Under the pieces are notes generated by a model. The model did no database searches. It saw only the letters and a list, made by a program, of their open reading frames with translations, and was not told the origin of the DNA. A DNA stretch of 64,000 bases from Marinomonas colpomeniae (GTDB lineage: Bacteria; Pseudomonadota; Gammaproteobacteria; Pseudomonadales; Marinomonadaceae). Below are positions 28,868 to 39,322 of this stretch, in pieces (position 1 is the first letter of the stretch; each line of letters begins with the position of its first letter). The stretch lies in contig NZ_JACYFC010000001.1 of NCBI RefSeq assembly GCF_014803385.1, positions 268,136 to 332,135 on the forward strand, given 5' to 3'. Made by a program: the position numbers and the translations under genes.

Positions 28868-30343
28868 ATGAAGGCAAGTTTAAAGGCCTGTGATGTAGTA
28901 ATTTTTGGTGGTGGTGGCGATCTTGCGATGCGTAAGTTGCTTCCTGCTTTGTTCCATTTAGATATGGATGGTTTACTCGCTCCAACGACTCGTATAATTG
29001 GGGCTTCAAGACGGGAAGTTAGTACAGAAGACTATCAGGCAAAAGTTCGTGATGCACTTGATGAGTTTGTTCCATCAAGCATTGGGGACGAGAAAACATG
29101 GCCTCGTTTCAAAGAGCGTTTAAGCTATGTTTCTGTTGATGCACAGCAAGAGTCAGATTTTTCTCGATTAAATGATCACCAAGTGGGTGGCGATGATCGA
29201 GATGTTGTTTTCTACTTGGCAACCTCTCCTGATTTATTTGGTTCTATTTGTTCATCATTAGCGACTCATGGTCTGAACGCAGATCGCATGCGTGTAGTGC
29301 TAGAGAAACCGCTAGGTCGTGACCTTAAATCTTCACGAGCGATTAATGATGAAGTGATGAAAAACTTCAACGAGCAGCAAGCGTTCCGTATTGACCATTA
29401 TTTAGGCAAAGAAACGGTACAAAACTTGTTAGCCATTCGTTTTGGTAACACGCTTTTTGAACCTCTTTGGTCAAGCGCACATATCGACAATGTACAGATT
29501 ACTGTCTCTGAAACGGTTGGTGTTGAAGGTCGCTGGGGGTATTACGACAACGCTGGTGCCATGCGTGACATGGTGCAAAACCATTTGATACAGCTGTTGT
29601 GCTTGGTAGCTATGGAACCTCCGGGTCGTATGGATGCAGACTCAGTACGTGATGAAAAAATTAAGGTGTTAAAAGCGTTGCGTCCAATTGTTGGAGCTAA
29701 TGCTTATAACAAAACCGTTCGTGGTCAATATGCGAAAGGCATGATCAAAGGTAAGGGGGTGCAAGGTTACTTTGATGAAGAGGGTAGTAACCCAGATTCA
29801 AGAACCGAGACCTTTGTTGCTTTGCGTGCGGATATCGACAATTGGCGCTGGGCTGGTGTGCCGTTTTACCTAAGAACAGGCAAGCGTTTAGGTCAGCGTT
29901 ATTCTGAGATTGTTATTCAGTATAAAGCAGTGCCACACAGTATTTTTAGCGATGAAAGTAACCGACAGTTGCAGCGTAACCAGTTGATTATTCGCCTTCA
30001 GCCAGAAGAGAAAATTTCTTTGACTGTAATGAATAAAGTGCCTGGCGCAAGTGAGGGTATGAACCTCCAGCCTGTTGATTTGAACTTGAGTTTAACTGAA
30101 GCGTTCAATGATAAACGTAGCCCAGAAGCTTATGAGCGTTTGTTATTAGACGTGATGCGCAATGATGCGACCTTGTTTATGCGGTATGATGAAGTAGAAG
30201 CGGCTTGGAAATGGGTAGACGGTATTATGTCTGCTTGGAGTCAAACAAGTGAGCGGCCAAAAGAATACGCATCGGGTTCTTGGGGCCCTGCGGCTTCAAT
30301 GGCGTTACCAATAAAAGATGGTCGAAACTGGCACGATTATTAA
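28868..30343 (+). CDS. zwf: Glucose-6-phosphate 1-dehydrogenase
   Basis: Zwf oxidises glucose-6-phosphate to 6-phosphogluconolactone, with NADP or NAD. The ATG at 28868 lies nine bases after GGAG, giving 491 residues. The nucleotide-binding loop reads [16 protein letters not shown], with extra glycines where many family members have GATGDLA. The active site [13 protein letters not shown] is intact, and EKPLGRD and KVPGASEGM match the family. It lies 20 bases after glk and 20 bases before eda. Confidence 0.97.
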   Translation: MKASLKACDVVIFGGGGDLAMRKLLPALFHLDMDGLLAPTTRIIGASRREVSTEDYQAKVRDALDEFVPSSIGDEKTWPRFKERLSYVSVDAQQESDFSRLNDHQVGGDDRDVVFYLATSPDLFGSICSSLATHGLNADRMRVVLEKPLGRDLKSSRAINDEVMKNFNEQQAFRIDHYLGKETVQNLLAIRFGNTLFEPLWSSAHIDNVQITVSETVGVEGRWGYYDNAGAMRDMVQNHLIQLLCLVAMEPPGRMDADSVRDEKIKVLKALRPIVGANAYNKTVRGQYAKGMIKGKGVQGYFDEEGSNPDSRTETFVALRADIDNWRWAGVPFYLRTGKRLGQRYSEIVIQYKAVPHSIFSDESNRQLQRNQLIIRLQPEEKISLTVMNKVPGASEGMNLQPVDLNLSLTEAFNDKRSPEAYERLLLDVMRNDATLFMRYDEVEAAWKWVDGIMSAWSQTSERPKEYASGSWGPAASMALPIKDGRNWHDY

Positions 30344-30363
30344 GTCTAAAAAAGGAAAATATA

Positions 30364-30990
30364 ATGAGTACTTCTTATACTGCTGAGCAGGTAATGACGG
30401 CGACACCTGTTGTTCCAGTTATTGTTGTTGATAATGTGGAGCAAGCTGTTGCTCTAGGCAAGGCTCTTGTCGCTGGTGGCGTACCTGTTTTAGAAGTTAC
30501 ATTACGCACCCCAATCGCTTTAGAAGCGATTACAGCACTTCGTAAAGAAGTGCCAGAAGCAATTGTTGGTGCTGGTACCGTGTGTTCTCGTGCTCAATAT
30601 ATTGAAGCAATTGAAGCAGGGTCGCAATTTATCATTAGCCCTGGAATGACGGCTGATCTATTGGCGGTTGGTAAAGAGTACGATGTGCCTTACTTGCCTG
30701 CTGTAGCGACCATTTCTGATATTTTGCTAGGAATGGAATACGGTTACGACCGTTTCAAGTTTTTTCCAGCAGAAGTAAATGGCGGTGTGAAAGCCCTCAA
30801 AGCTTTCGGTGGTCCATTGTCACAGATTAAATTCTGTCCAACGGGTGGTATTGGCGCAGACAACTTCCGCGAATATCTTGCTCTACCCAATGTGCTTTGT
30901 GTTGGTGGCTCTTGGATTGTTCCAACCGATTTGGTTCGTGCTGGAAAGTGGGATGAAATTACCGCTTTAGCAAAATCTGTTTCTCAGTAA
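30364..30990 (+). CDS. eda: KDPG aldolase (2-keto-3-deoxy-6-phosphogluconate aldolase)
   Basis: Eda cleaves KDPG to pyruvate and glyceraldehyde-3-phosphate, the last step of the Entner-Doudoroff pathway. The ATG at 30364 is chosen because AAAAAAGGAAAA lies just upstream, giving 208 residues. The catalytic Schiff-base lysine is in the motif FKFFPAE; the glutamate is in LEVTLRT, and GAGTV and GGIGADNF are typical. It completes glk-zwf-eda, with a terminator downstream. Confidence 0.97.
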   Translation: MSTSYTAEQVMTATPVVPVIVVDNVEQAVALGKALVAGGVPVLEVTLRTPIALEAITALRKEVPEAIVGAGTVCSRAQYIEAIEAGSQFIISPGMTADLLAVGKEYDVPYLPAVATISDILLGMEYGYDRFKFFPAEVNGGVKALKAFGGPLSQIKFCPTGGIGADNFREYLALPNVLCVGGSWIVPTDLVRAGKWDEITALAKSVSQ

Positions 30991-31012
30991 GATTTTTTTA
31001 AAATAGAACTCT

Positions 31013-31047
31013 AAAAAGGGAAAGATATCTGTCTTTCCCTTTTTTTA
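31013..31047. terminator. Terminator between eda and the convergent PhoH gene
   Basis: AAAAAGGGAAAGA (31013-31025) pairs with TCTTTCCCTTTTT. The loop is six bases and a run of T bases follows. Symmetric A and T flanks allow use in both directions. Confidence 0.92.
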
Positions 31048-31061
31048 TACGAATTTTCTGT

Positions 31062-32465
31062 TTATAAATTCTCTTCTGCAAATTCAGCCAATCGGCTTCG
31101 TTCAATTCCATTTACATGCATGATGCTGGCGTATTTAAATGACTTAGATTTCTCCACTAAATAAGTGAGTCCTGAGGTAAGTGGGGTAATATATTTGTTA
31201 TCAATTTGAGCCAAGTTGCCTAGTACAATTATTTTTGAATTACTTCCGACTCGAGTGACAATAGATTTTAATTGGAATTGAGTTAGCCCTTGTGCTTCAT
31301 CGATGATAATTAATGCGTTATTAAAAGAGCGTCCTCGCATAAAGTTTAATGACTTGAATTGAATGTTGGCTTTTTGTTTAACGTAATCAATACTGCTAAA
31401 AGAATGTTCATCTGCGCCATGTAGAATTTCTAAGTTATCGTCAAATGCGGCGAGCCAAGGCGCCATTTTTTCTTCTTCAGTTCCAGGTAAAAAACCAATA
31501 TCTTCAGCCATGGGTGGTGTAGAGCGAGCCACAATGATCTTATTAAACCGCTTCTCTTCCATTGTTACTTGTAGACCATAAGCTAATGCCAACAGGGTTT
31601 TCCCTGAGCCTGCAGGGCCTGTCATTACCATAAGATCGGAGTTATCGTGGCGTAGTAAATAAAACGCCATGGCTTGCTCTAGGTTGCGAGGTAGAATCCC
31701 CCAAAAATTTTGATTCATTAAGTGTTGCTTATTCACATCGAGTAAATAGATGTACTTTGGGTCGATGTTAACGACAAAGCCAACAAAGTCTTCATCATCA
31801 ATGACAAACATATTTAAGTGAATATTTGGTAGGTGGTGTTTGTCAATTAAATGGACTGTATGCCGTCCGTGAGCTTCAGTATTGACGCTGTCTAGAGTAG
31901 ACCAAAAGCTATCTGAAAAGTGAATGTACCCCTTACTCATTAAGTCTAAGTCATCAAGTACTCGGTCCTTTCGATAGTCTTCAACTCTTTCAAGTCCAGA
32001 TCCTTTTGCTTTGATGCGCATGTTTATGTCTTTGGTGACAAGACATACTGAAGAGCGAGGGTGTGTTGCTTGTAAACTGAGCCCTACATTGATAATACGA
32101 TTATCATTAGCGTGGTCGTGGTTACCGTTTAGGAATGGAATATTGTCGGTAAGGGTGATTTGTTGATCTGGAAAAATACCTAAAGTGCCTTCGCAGCCTT
32201 TAATTTGGGTGAACTCGTCACCTTCTAATATTTGAATCGGTACGCCAGCTTGTAGTTCCTTTGGTGATGCGTTGCCCACTATTTTATCTATGGTGTTAAT
32301 GGCGACACGTGCTTCACGACTAACATCTTTGTCTCGTCTGTCTTTTATAACATCTAACTCCTCTAAGACAGTCATAGGGATGATGACTTTATGTTCGGCA
32401 AAAGCATAAATCGCCAAAGGGTCGTGCAATAACACATTGGTATCAAGTACGTAGATTTTTTCCAT
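31062..32465 (-). CDS. PIN-PhoH fusion protein (PhoH2/YlaK-like ATPase)
   Basis: This 467-residue protein fuses an N-terminal PIN nuclease domain (VLDTNVLLHDP, acidic residues conserved, about 1-150) to a C-terminal PhoH ATPase domain. The ATPase has Walker A TGPAGSGKTLLA near residue 285 and Walker B IIIDEAQGLTQFQLK. Related PhoH2 proteins unwind and cut RNA and can act with a small upstream antitoxin. The ATG has AGGAG nine bases upstream. I see no credible antitoxin gene in the 333-base upstream gap, so a plain housekeeping role is more likely. Confidence 0.88.
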   Translation of the reverse strand: MEKIYVLDTNVLLHDPLAIYAFAEHKVIIPMTVLEELDVIKDRRDKDVSREARVAINTIDKIVGNASPKELQAGVPIQILEGDEFTQIKGCEGTLGIFPDQQITLTDNIPFLNGNHDHANDNRIINVGLSLQATHPRSSVCLVTKDINMRIKAKGSGLERVEDYRKDRVLDDLDLMSKGYIHFSDSFWSTLDSVNTEAHGRHTVHLIDKHHLPNIHLNMFVIDDEDFVGFVVNIDPKYIYLLDVNKQHLMNQNFWGILPRNLEQAMAFYLLRHDNSDLMVMTGPAGSGKTLLALAYGLQVTMEEKRFNKIIVARSTPPMAEDIGFLPGTEEEKMAPWLAAFDDNLEILHGADEHSFSSIDYVKQKANIQFKSLNFMRGRSFNNALIIIDEAQGLTQFQLKSIVTRVGSNSKIIVLGNLAQIDNKYITPLTSGLTYLVEKSKSFKYASIMHVNGIERSRLAEFAEENL

Positions 32466-32798
32466 AGAGTATTACTCCTGTTATGAACATGAAGTTTTCT
32501 TTTGAAAGGGAAATGAACGAATGAAACAAATGGTGCAGAGAGTATGATAAAAAATTTGCTAAGGTGGTGTTTATCTCGTTAAGCGTTTCTCCTGATGGAG
32601 AGAGGATGTGTGTAAGGTTGTACTGATGAGGGTTATGGTTTTTTAGCAAGCTAGGCTCCACTGTCGTTATCCATACTCTAATTAGAGTGTATGACAGTTT
32701 TATTGCTTATGCTTATTTTAATAGATGTTTTTAGTAATAAAAAAGCCGCTGTTTATGGCAGCGGCTTTTTTGAACGGCTATTCTTGATGAATAATTAC
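32466..32798. other. Intergenic region between rpoD and the PIN-PhoH gene
   Basis: A 333-base gap. It carries the rpoD terminator at 32739-32771 and presumably the PIN-PhoH promoter. A 72-codon minus frame at 32443-32661 overlaps the PIN-PhoH start and looks like chance. Confidence 0.55.
32739..32771 (-). terminator. Rho-independent terminator after rpoD
   Basis: Thirteen perfect pairs join 32739-32751 and 32759-32771 (core GCCGCTG), with a seven-base loop. Read on the minus strand it ends in T bases, closing the rpsU-yqeY-dnaG-rpoD operon. Confidence 0.93.
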
Positions 32799-34634
32799 TT
32801 ATTCGTCAAGAAAGCTTCGTAGGTGTTCCGAACGACTTGGGTGGCGCAATTTACGCAATGCTTTTGCTTCGATTTGACGGATACGCTCACGCGTTACATC
32901 AAACTGTTTACCAACCTCTTCAAGCGTGTGGTCAGTATTCATGTCAATACCAAAACGCATACGTAGTACTTTGGCTTCTCGAGCTGTTAAGCCAGAAAGA
33001 ACCATAGTAGTTGATTCACGTAAGCCTTCAATCGTTGCGATATCGATAGGGGATTCAGCGCCATCGTCTTCGATAAAGTCACCTAGGTGTGAATCTTCGT
33101 CGTCGCCGATAGGTGTTTCCATAGAGATAGGTTCTTTCGCAATTTTCAGTACTTTGCGAATCTTATCTTCTGGCATATCCATGCGAGTAGCGAGTTCTTC
33201 TGGTGTTGCTTCGCGGCCCATTTCCTGAAGCATCTGACGAGATATACGATTCAGTTTATTGATCGTTTCAATCATATGCACAGGAATACGGATGGTGCGA
33301 GCTTGGTCGGCAATCGAACGAGTAATTGCCTGACGAATCCACCAAGTGGCATAAGTCGAGAATTTATAACCACGACGATATTCAAACTTATCAACTGCTT
33401 TCATTAGGCCAATGTTGCCTTCTTGAATTAAATCCAAGAACTGTAGACCACGGTTGGTGTATTTTTTTGCAATCGAGATAACCAATCGTAAGTTTGCTTC
33501 AACCATTTCTTTCTTCGCACGACGAGAGCGAGTCTCACCGATTGAGATACGACGGTTGATTTCTTTTAACTCAGCGATAGTTAAGCCTGTGTCTTTTGTT
33601 ACCGCACGAAGCTTGCGTTGACTACGCATAAACTCAGATTCGTGTTCTTCAAGCGCAGCTGCATAGCCAGCACCTGTTGCAATCTGTTCTTTTAGCCAAT
33701 CAGGATTAGTTTCATTGCTTGGAAAGCGTTTTAGAAACTCTGTTCTAGGCATGCCTGATTTACGAACACATACCTGCATGATAAGACGTTCCTGATCACG
33801 TACTTTTGTCATACGTGAGCGAACGCGATCAACTAGGTTATCAAATATCTTAGGAACTAATTTAATCGGAGCAAAACTAATACTCAACTCTTCTTGTTTA
33901 CTCTGAACAGCAGGATCTTGACGATTGCTTGTTTCTAGCAAAACTTTTAGTTCGTTATAAATACGTGCGATATCATTGAAACGTAATGCAGTCTCTTCAG
34001 GGTCAGGACCGTTATCCGTTTCTTCTTCTTCGTCATCATCTGAATCGTCATCGTCGTCAGTATCTGGCGTTTCTTCCACAATTGGTTCTTCAACAACGGC
34101 TTCTTCAAAAACAGGCTCTTCGCCATCACCATCGATGAATCCACTGAAAATGTCGCTCAGACGGCCTTCTTCTTCCACTACTTTAGCGTATGCATCAAGC
34201 AATACATCTACAGCACCAGGGAAGTAAGATACTGCGGCCATAACTTCACGTGTACCTTCTTCGATACGTTTTGCAATAGCGATTTCACCGGCACGAGTTA
34301 GTAGTTCAACCGTACCCATTTCACGCATATACATACGAACAGGGTCTGTTGTTCTGGTGATATCACCTTCTACAGCAGCTAAAGCGGCGGCGGCTTCTTC
34401 AGCGGCAGCTTCGTCTGTAGAATCGCCTTCTTCCATAAGAAGGCTATCTTTATCGGGAGCAACTTCAGAAACGGTAATTCCCATGTCGTTAATCATGGCA
34501 ATAATTTCTTCAACTTGCTCCGGGTCAGAAAGGTCATCGGGGAGGTGGTCATTAACTTCCGCAAAAGTTAAGTAACCTTGTTCTTTACCCTTGGCGATCA
34601 GCTCTTTGAGACGTGACTGTTGAGTGTCTGGCAT
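32799..34634 (-). CDS. rpoD: RNA polymerase primary sigma factor (sigma-70)
   Basis: RpoD directs housekeeping transcription. The 611-residue product has region 1.1 (1-85), region 1.2 ([11 protein letters not shown]), the non-conserved domain with a long Asp/Glu-rich tract (about 165-215), region 2 ([18 protein letters not shown] core [19 protein letters not shown]), region 3 and region 4 ([22 protein letters not shown]). Its end [10 protein letters not shown] is standard. AGGT precedes the ATG. The gene ends the macromolecular synthesis operon. Confidence 0.98.
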   Translation of the reverse strand: MPDTQQSRLKELIAKGKEQGYLTFAEVNDHLPDDLSDPEQVEEIIAMINDMGITVSEVAPDKDSLLMEEGDSTDEAAAEEAAAALAAVEGDITRTTDPVRMYMREMGTVELLTRAGEIAIAKRIEEGTREVMAAVSYFPGAVDVLLDAYAKVVEEEGRLSDIFSGFIDGDGEEPVFEEAVVEEPIVEETPDTDDDDDSDDDEEEETDNGPDPEETALRFNDIARIYNELKVLLETSNRQDPAVQSKQEELSISFAPIKLVPKIFDNLVDRVRSRMTKVRDQERLIMQVCVRKSGMPRTEFLKRFPSNETNPDWLKEQIATGAGYAAALEEHESEFMRSQRKLRAVTKDTGLTIAELKEINRRISIGETRSRRAKKEMVEANLRLVISIAKKYTNRGLQFLDLIQEGNIGLMKAVDKFEYRRGYKFSTYATWWIRQAITRSIADQARTIRIPVHMIETINKLNRISRQMLQEMGREATPEELATRMDMPEDKIRKVLKIAKEPISMETPIGDDEDSHLGDFIEDDGAESPIDIATIEGLRESTTMVLSGLTAREAKVLRMRFGIDMNTDHTLEEVGKQFDVTRERIRQIEAKALRKLRHPSRSEHLRSFLDE

Positions 34635-34748
34635 TCGACAACCTATCGTTAGAAAATTATTTGGATTTTAGCAAGCCGCGGATTATACCAAAAATAATCA
34701 CTTTTATCTAGATTTTCATCTTTTATTTAGACGAAAATCACGCAAAAA

Positions 34749-36707
34749 TTATGATTTTTTTTGTCTCATCTGTTCTATCCGATTACGGATGTCTTGCTTG
34801 TTTTCATCTGTATCTATGGATGCGGGGCCTTTGTTTTTCAAGTATTCCTCGCCAAGTTTATTTTCTTTGAAGGATATTGTGTCAATTACTTCTTTTTCTG
34901 GGTTTGGAATGTCGAGCTTTATTATTGCATCTGGATGATTTAATAGTGTTTGGATTTCTTGAATTATTTGAGTGTTATTCGCGCTTCCTAGCAAATGACC
35001 TGTGTTGTGGTTGGGGTATTTTGAAAAATAGCGCCAGATTTTACAAAGTGTTTGTAATTCATCATTTGCCTGATTGATCAAAGGATCGGGAATATCAATT
35101 TCTTTTGCAATGTGAGGGTGAAGCAATAGACATAATGAAGCTTGCTTTATACGACTAAGACTAGAAGGTGCTGGTGGAAAATAGACTTCTTTTTCTTTGA
35201 ACTTATTGAATTTTCCGCCTTTTTTAAAGGTGCTTTTCTTACCCGAATCATAATGTGTTGGTGTGCTGTATTCTTGGCTTGGTTGGCTATCGTATTCATC
35301 GTATGTTGCTGGAGGGTAATAGTACTCCTCATCGCTAGTGGTGTTCGATGTATGCTCTGGCGCAGCGGATGATTCAGTAGTGTTCTGTTGTTGGTGTCTA
35401 GTCTTTGGTATTGCTGTGTTGCCAAGAGTGTCTTTATCTATTCCTGATTGGTCGCTTAGTTGTTTGATAAGGATTGAGCGAAAAGTGAGCTCTTTGGGTA
35501 TTTGTTGGATCATGCTCATGGCATTGCGAGTGAATTGGGCTTCGCCTTCTTCATCCCCCAGTGTGACCTGGTTTCTAGCGTGCTCTAAAAGTACGTGGGA
35601 TAGCGATGAAGAATCTTCTAGTCGGTGGTTAAATGCTTCTTTGCCTTCTTTTCGAACAAGGGAGTCTGGGTCTTCACCGTCAGGTAAAAACAAGAAACGA
35701 ACTTGTTTTTCATCTTGCATTACCGGTAGGGATGCTTCTAACCCGCGAATGGCTGCGGCACGACCGGCTTTGTCGCCATCAAAGCAGAGTATTACCTTAC
35801 TAACTAACTTAAAAAGTTTGCGTATATGTTGGCTGTTAACCGAGGTCCCAAGCGTGGCGACGGCATTGGTTATGCCGTGCTGCGCTAGTACGATAACATC
35901 CATATAGCCTTCAACAACGATGATTTGATCGAATATAGGTGTATTTTGCTTGGCTTCAAATAAGCCGTAGAGTTCTTGGCTTTTTTGAAAAACAGGAGTT
36001 TCAGGAGAGTTTAAATACTTTGGCTTTTCGTCTCCAAAAGCGCGCCCGCCAAAGGCGATAACTCGACCGCGAGAGTCGCGAATAGGGAAAATAATTCGGT
36101 CGCGGAAGCGATCATAATAATGGCCTGGCTGTTCTTTTTTCTCGATGAGCATGCCGCCATGGAGTAGTTGTTCTTGGCTTTCTGCTCTAGTACCTACGTC
36201 TTTTAATAGGTTGTCCCAGCCTGCTGGTGCATATCCTAAACCAAATACTTTGGCTATTTGACCTGATAGTCCGCGGTCTTTTGAAAGATAGTCGGTGGCT
36301 TTTTTCTTGTCAGGGTGTTGAGTTAGTTGTTTTTGATAAAACTGAGAACTCTCTGATAGGCGTTTTAATAATTCTGCATTTTGTTCATATCTATCTGGTG
36401 CCCCTTGCTCTCTAGGGACTTCCATACCAGCGTCTTTGGCCAGAACCTCGATAGCATCAACAAAATCTAGGTGATCGTGTTCCATTACAAATGAAATGGC
36501 GTTGCCGCCAGCCCCGCAGCCAAAGCAATAATAAAACTGCTTGTTAGGATTTAAGCTAAAAGAAGGGCTTTTTTCATTGTGGAAAGGACAGAGGCCGCTG
36601 TAGTTCTGTCCTGTTTTTTTTAGGCTAATGCGAGACGCAACCACATCGGTTAAGTCGGTTCGAGCTAAAAGCTCGTCAATAAACTGATCAGGAATGCGTC
36701 CCGCCAT
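34749..36707 (-). CDS. dnaG: DNA primase
   Basis: DnaG makes RNA primers for replication. The 652-residue product has a CHC2 zinc-binding domain (CPFHNEKSPSFS and FYYCFGCGAGGNAI, residues about 40-65) and a TOPRIM core (VVEGYMDVI, then CFDGDKAG). The C-terminal DnaB-binding domain is preceded by an unusually long low-complexity linker (about 430-525) rich in Gln, Ser, Thr, Tyr and Pro, then Lys/Phe. It starts four bases after the yqeY stop codon. Confidence 0.97.
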   Translation of the reverse strand: MAGRIPDQFIDELLARTDLTDVVASRISLKKTGQNYSGLCPFHNEKSPSFSLNPNKQFYYCFGCGAGGNAISFVMEHDHLDFVDAIEVLAKDAGMEVPREQGAPDRYEQNAELLKRLSESSQFYQKQLTQHPDKKKATDYLSKDRGLSGQIAKVFGLGYAPAGWDNLLKDVGTRAESQEQLLHGGMLIEKKEQPGHYYDRFRDRIIFPIRDSRGRVIAFGGRAFGDEKPKYLNSPETPVFQKSQELYGLFEAKQNTPIFDQIIVVEGYMDVIVLAQHGITNAVATLGTSVNSQHIRKLFKLVSKVILCFDGDKAGRAAAIRGLEASLPVMQDEKQVRFLFLPDGEDPDSLVRKEGKEAFNHRLEDSSSLSHVLLEHARNQVTLGDEEGEAQFTRNAMSMIQQIPKELTFRSILIKQLSDQSGIDKDTLGNTAIPKTRHQQQNTTESSAAPEHTSNTTSDEEYYYPPATYDEYDSQPSQEYSTPTHYDSGKKSTFKKGGKFNKFKEKEVYFPPAPSSLSRIKQASLCLLLHPHIAKEIDIPDPLINQANDELQTLCKIWRYFSKYPNHNTGHLLGSANNTQIIQEIQTLLNHPDAIIKLDIPNPEKEVIDTISFKENKLGEEYLKNKGPASIDTDENKQDIRNRIEQMRQKKS

Positions 36708-36711
36708 GGTG

Positions 36712-37158
36712 CTAGCCTAGTTGTGCTTTTACTTGTTTGCTGATTTGCGCCATGTCGGCACGGCCTTGAACTTGTGGCTTAACAATAGCCATAACAGCGC
36801 CCATTTGTTGCATCGAATTGGCACCAGTTTCTGTAATAGCGGCTTTCACAATCTCACCGACTTCTTCGTCAGTCAATGGTGTAGGTAAGAACTCACTAAT
36901 AATGAGCATTTCTTCTTGTTCGATTTTGGCTAAATCTTCACGGCCGCCATCGATGAATTGCTGGTTTGAGTCTTTGCGTTGTTTGTTCATTTTGTCTAGA
37001 ACGGCTAATACGCGAGCATCATTAAGTTCGATGCGCTCATCAATTTCAATTTTTTTGCACTCAGATAGAATCGTACGAATTACTGTTACACGTTGCTTTT
37101 CTTTAGCACGCATTGCTGTTTTTAGCGTATCTGAAATGTGTTTTTTTAATTCTGACAT
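36712..37158 (-). CDS. yqeY: GatB/YqeY domain protein
   Basis: The 148-residue product matches the YqeY family, which resembles the tRNA-binding tail of the GatB amidotransferase subunit. Typical segments are AMRAKEKQRVTVIRTILSE and the C-terminal MQQMGAVMAIVKPQVQGRAD. Its function remains unclear; in some bacteria it is a stand-alone RNA-binding protein. The ATG has GAGGATCCG before it. It sits between rpsU and dnaG, a very conserved position. Confidence 0.94.
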   Translation of the reverse strand: MSELKKHISDTLKTAMRAKEKQRVTVIRTILSECKKIEIDERIELNDARVLAVLDKMNKQRKDSNQQFIDGGREDLAKIEQEEMLIISEFLPTPLTDEEVGEIVKAAITETGANSMQQMGAVMAIVKPQVQGRADMAQISKQVKAQLG

Positions 37159-37198
37159 CGGATCCTCTTTACTTTCTAGTAGGCAAGTATATAAACAA

Positions 37199-37232
37199 AA
37201 AAAACGGCTAGTTTGTTAACTAGCCGTTTTTT
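37199..37232 (-). terminator. Intra-operon terminator between rpsU and yqeY
   Basis: CGGCTAGTT (37205-37213) pairs with AACTAGCCG (37218-37226), flanked by A and T runs that extend the stem. E. coli has a comparable attenuating terminator between rpsU and dnaG, which keeps S21 output far above primase. Confidence 0.9.
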
Positions 37233-37302
37233 ATAAGCCTAAATGCAATGTGCGTCTAGGCAGACATTTGTTTTTTAGCAAATTGCCAAACGGCAGATCG
37301 AC

Positions 37303-37518
37303 CTAGTACAAACGTTGGAATTTTTTCTGCTCACGAGAAACTTTCTTAGCGTGGCGTTTAACAGCAGCAGCTGCAGCACGTTTGCGAAGAGTAGTTGGTT
37401 TTTCGTAGCATTCACGACGACGAACTTCAGCCAAAACGCCTGCTTTTTCACAAGAGCGTTTGAAACGACGTAGAGCGATGTCAAATGGTTCGTTATCTTT
37501 TACTTTTACTGCTGGCAT
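37303..37518 (-). CDS. rpsU: 30S ribosomal protein S21
   Basis: S21 is a small basic protein needed for translation initiation. The 71-residue product is standard in length, with [20 protein letters not shown] and a strongly basic Arg/Lys tail. It leads rpsU-yqeY-dnaG-rpoD, from the promoter at 37573-37600. A 67-residue hypothetical frame upstream is not credible. Confidence 0.97.
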
Positions 37519-37929
37519 GTTTTTACCTTCAAATATGTTTTTTTAAGTTTAAGTATTCACAAAAACGGCGTGAATCATACCCGTATTTAATGGGCTTTCA
37601 AAGCGCGCTTTTGTTGAACAGAGTAGACCATCCATCAAGATGATCGATTTTTCTAACCCTGAACAGACTGATGTCGCGTCTGTAACTGTTAATATTTTAC
37701 CAAGAGTTGTGTTTGGTCCGCCATATTGCTTACTTTGGAAGCTATGCGCCAAACGAGAAAAATCACCTGCCTTATAATTTAAACATTGAAAACGCGGGCA
37801 TTATAATGTTTTTAGTTTCCCTTGTCTAATAAGATTTGCGCTCGCGTGTTTAAGTAAATGCATTTTGGCTCTGCTATGGTAGTTATAGATAAGGTACAAT
37901 GCGCGCAAATTATTAATGAGATTATTCTG
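37519..37929. other. Divergent intergenic region between rpsU and tsaD
   Basis: A 411-base gap. It holds the rpsU promoter on the minus strand. TATAAT-like boxes at 37773-37778 and 37802-37807 and TACAAT at 37895-37900 could serve tsaD, but none has a good -35 at the right distance. The only long frame (37549-37752, minus) overlaps the rpsU promoter and resembles nothing I know. The middle 200 bases remain unexplained. Confidence 0.5.
37573..37600 (-). promoter_or_regulatory. Sigma-70 promoter of rpsU
   Basis: Read on the minus strand: TTGAAA (37600-37595), 16 bases, then TATGAT (37578-37573). It lies about 55 bases before the rpsU start and should drive the macromolecular synthesis operon. 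Confidence 0.65.
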
Positions 37930-38967
37930 ATGAAAGTATTGGGATTAGAAACCTCTTGTGATGAAACCGGTATTGCCATTTATGATACGGATAAAGGCTT
38001 AATCGCTCACAAAATTTACTCTCAAATTGCTCAGCACGCCGAATATGGTGGAGTGGTGCCTGAATTGGCGTCCCGTGATCACGTGCGTAAAACCCTTCCC
38101 TTGATTGATGAGGTTTTGCTGGAAGCGGGCATGACTAAAAATCAATTAGACGCGATTGCGTATACGAGCGGGCCAGGTTTGGTGGGCGCTTTAATGGCTG
38201 GCGCGACAATTGGGCGGTCTTTGGCGTATTCGTTAGGGATTCCTGCGTTAGGTGTTCATCACATGGAAGGCCATCTTCTGGCGCCTATGCTAGAAGAGTC
38301 GCAGCCTGAAATGCCATTTATTGCCTTGTTGGTCTCTGGTGGTCATACACAATTGGTTCGTGTCGATGCTATTGGAGAATATCGTCTTTTAGGTCAATCG
38401 TTAGATGATGCGGCAGGTGAGGCGTTCGATAAAGCGGCTAAAATGATAGGTTTACCTTATCCTGGTGGTCCACAAATAGCAGCTCTAGCAAAAAAAGGTA
38501 ATCCAAAGTCAGGGCTTAAGCTTCCTAGACCTATGACGGACCGACCTGGATTAGACTTTAGTTTCAGTGGATTAAAGACTGCTTTTCTTACGGCTGTGCA
38601 TTTAGCATTAGATGAAGAGCGTTGTGATGAGCAGTTTAAAGCCGATGCAGCTTTGGCGTTTGAGACAGCGGTTGTGGATACCTTGGTAATAAAGTGCCGT
38701 CGAGCATTAGAGGCTGAAGGATTAAAGCAATTAATTATTGCTGGTGGTGTTAGTGCTAATGAGAGATTGCGAGAGCAACTAGAGGCACAGTTGAAAAAAA
38801 TCAAAGCAAATGTGTTTTATGCGCGACCAGAATTTTGTACAGATAATGGTGCGATGATTGCCTATGCAGGTGCTCAGCGTTTATTACATGGCCAATCGTC
38901 TGGCTTGAGTTTATCTATTCGTGCACGTTGGCCTTTGTCTGAATTGCCACCGTTAAAGGAGTCTTAA
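37930..38967 (+). CDS. tsaD: tRNA N6-threonylcarbamoyladenosine transferase TsaD
   Basis: TsaD transfers threonylcarbamoyl to A37 of tRNAs that read ANN codons. The ATG at 37930 gives 345 residues and the canonical start [19 protein letters not shown]; an upstream frame would add 24 atypical residues. The metal-binding HHMEGH motif, [10 protein letters not shown], and the FSGLKTA segment are present. The nearby GVSANERLR and [12 protein letters not shown] motifs are typical. It is divergent from rpsU, which is a widely conserved arrangement. Confidence 0.97.
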   Translation: MKVLGLETSCDETGIAIYDTDKGLIAHKIYSQIAQHAEYGGVVPELASRDHVRKTLPLIDEVLLEAGMTKNQLDAIAYTSGPGLVGALMAGATIGRSLAYSLGIPALGVHHMEGHLLAPMLEESQPEMPFIALLVSGGHTQLVRVDAIGEYRLLGQSLDDAAGEAFDKAAKMIGLPYPGGPQIAALAKKGNPKSGLKLPRPMTDRPGLDFSFSGLKTAFLTAVHLALDEERCDEQFKADAALAFETAVVDTLVIKCRRALEAEGLKQLIIAGGVSANERLREQLEAQLKKIKANVFYARPEFCTDNGAMIAYAGAQRLLHGQSSGLSLSIRARWPLSELPPLKES

Positions 38968-38968
38968 T

Positions 38969-39322
38969 ATGAAAGATCTAGTCTTTATTGAAGGCTTGAA
39001 AGCGCGTGCTGTTATTGGTGTGTATGATTGGGAAAAACAGATCCAGCAGGACTTGGTGTTTGATTTGGAAATGGCACATGATAACCGTGTGCCAGCCGCA
39101 ACCGACGATTTGTCTAAAACATTGGATTATGAAGCCATTTCAAATTTCATTTTAGCATTTTGTGAAAAAAGACAATTTGAGCTTATTGAGACTCTGGCAG
39201 AACGTTTGGTAGAGGAATTAATTGCCGCATTTACATTAAGCGCCGTGACTCTTGTTTTACGCAAGCCTGGTGCTATAGCTGCAGCGGCTTCCGTTGGTGT
39301 GAAAATTTACAGGCAGGCTTAA
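38969..39322 (+). CDS. folB: Dihydroneopterin aldolase
   Basis: FolB converts dihydroneopterin to hydroxymethyl-dihydropterin in folate synthesis. The 117-residue product shows [15 protein letters not shown] with the substrate-contact region, the DYEAI motif, the [11 protein letters not shown] helix with the key glutamate, and the terminal GVKIYR. It starts two bases after the tsaD stop, and it converges on cca with a four-base overlap. Confidence 0.94.
   Translation: MKDLVFIEGLKARAVIGVYDWEKQIQQDLVFDLEMAHDNRVPAATDDLSKTLDYEAISNFILAFCEKRQFELIETLAERLVEELIAAFTLSAVTLVLRKPGAIAAAASVGVKIYRQA

Noticed and set aside
32443..32661. A possible antitoxin gene upstream of the PIN-PhoH gene
   Set aside because: The frame overlaps the PIN-PhoH start in another frame, has no ribosome-binding site and no antitoxin-like features.
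37549..37752. A 67-codon minus-strand frame upstream of rpsU
   Set aside because: It overlaps the -35/-10 promoter of rpsU, lacks a ribosome-binding site and has no recognisable family.
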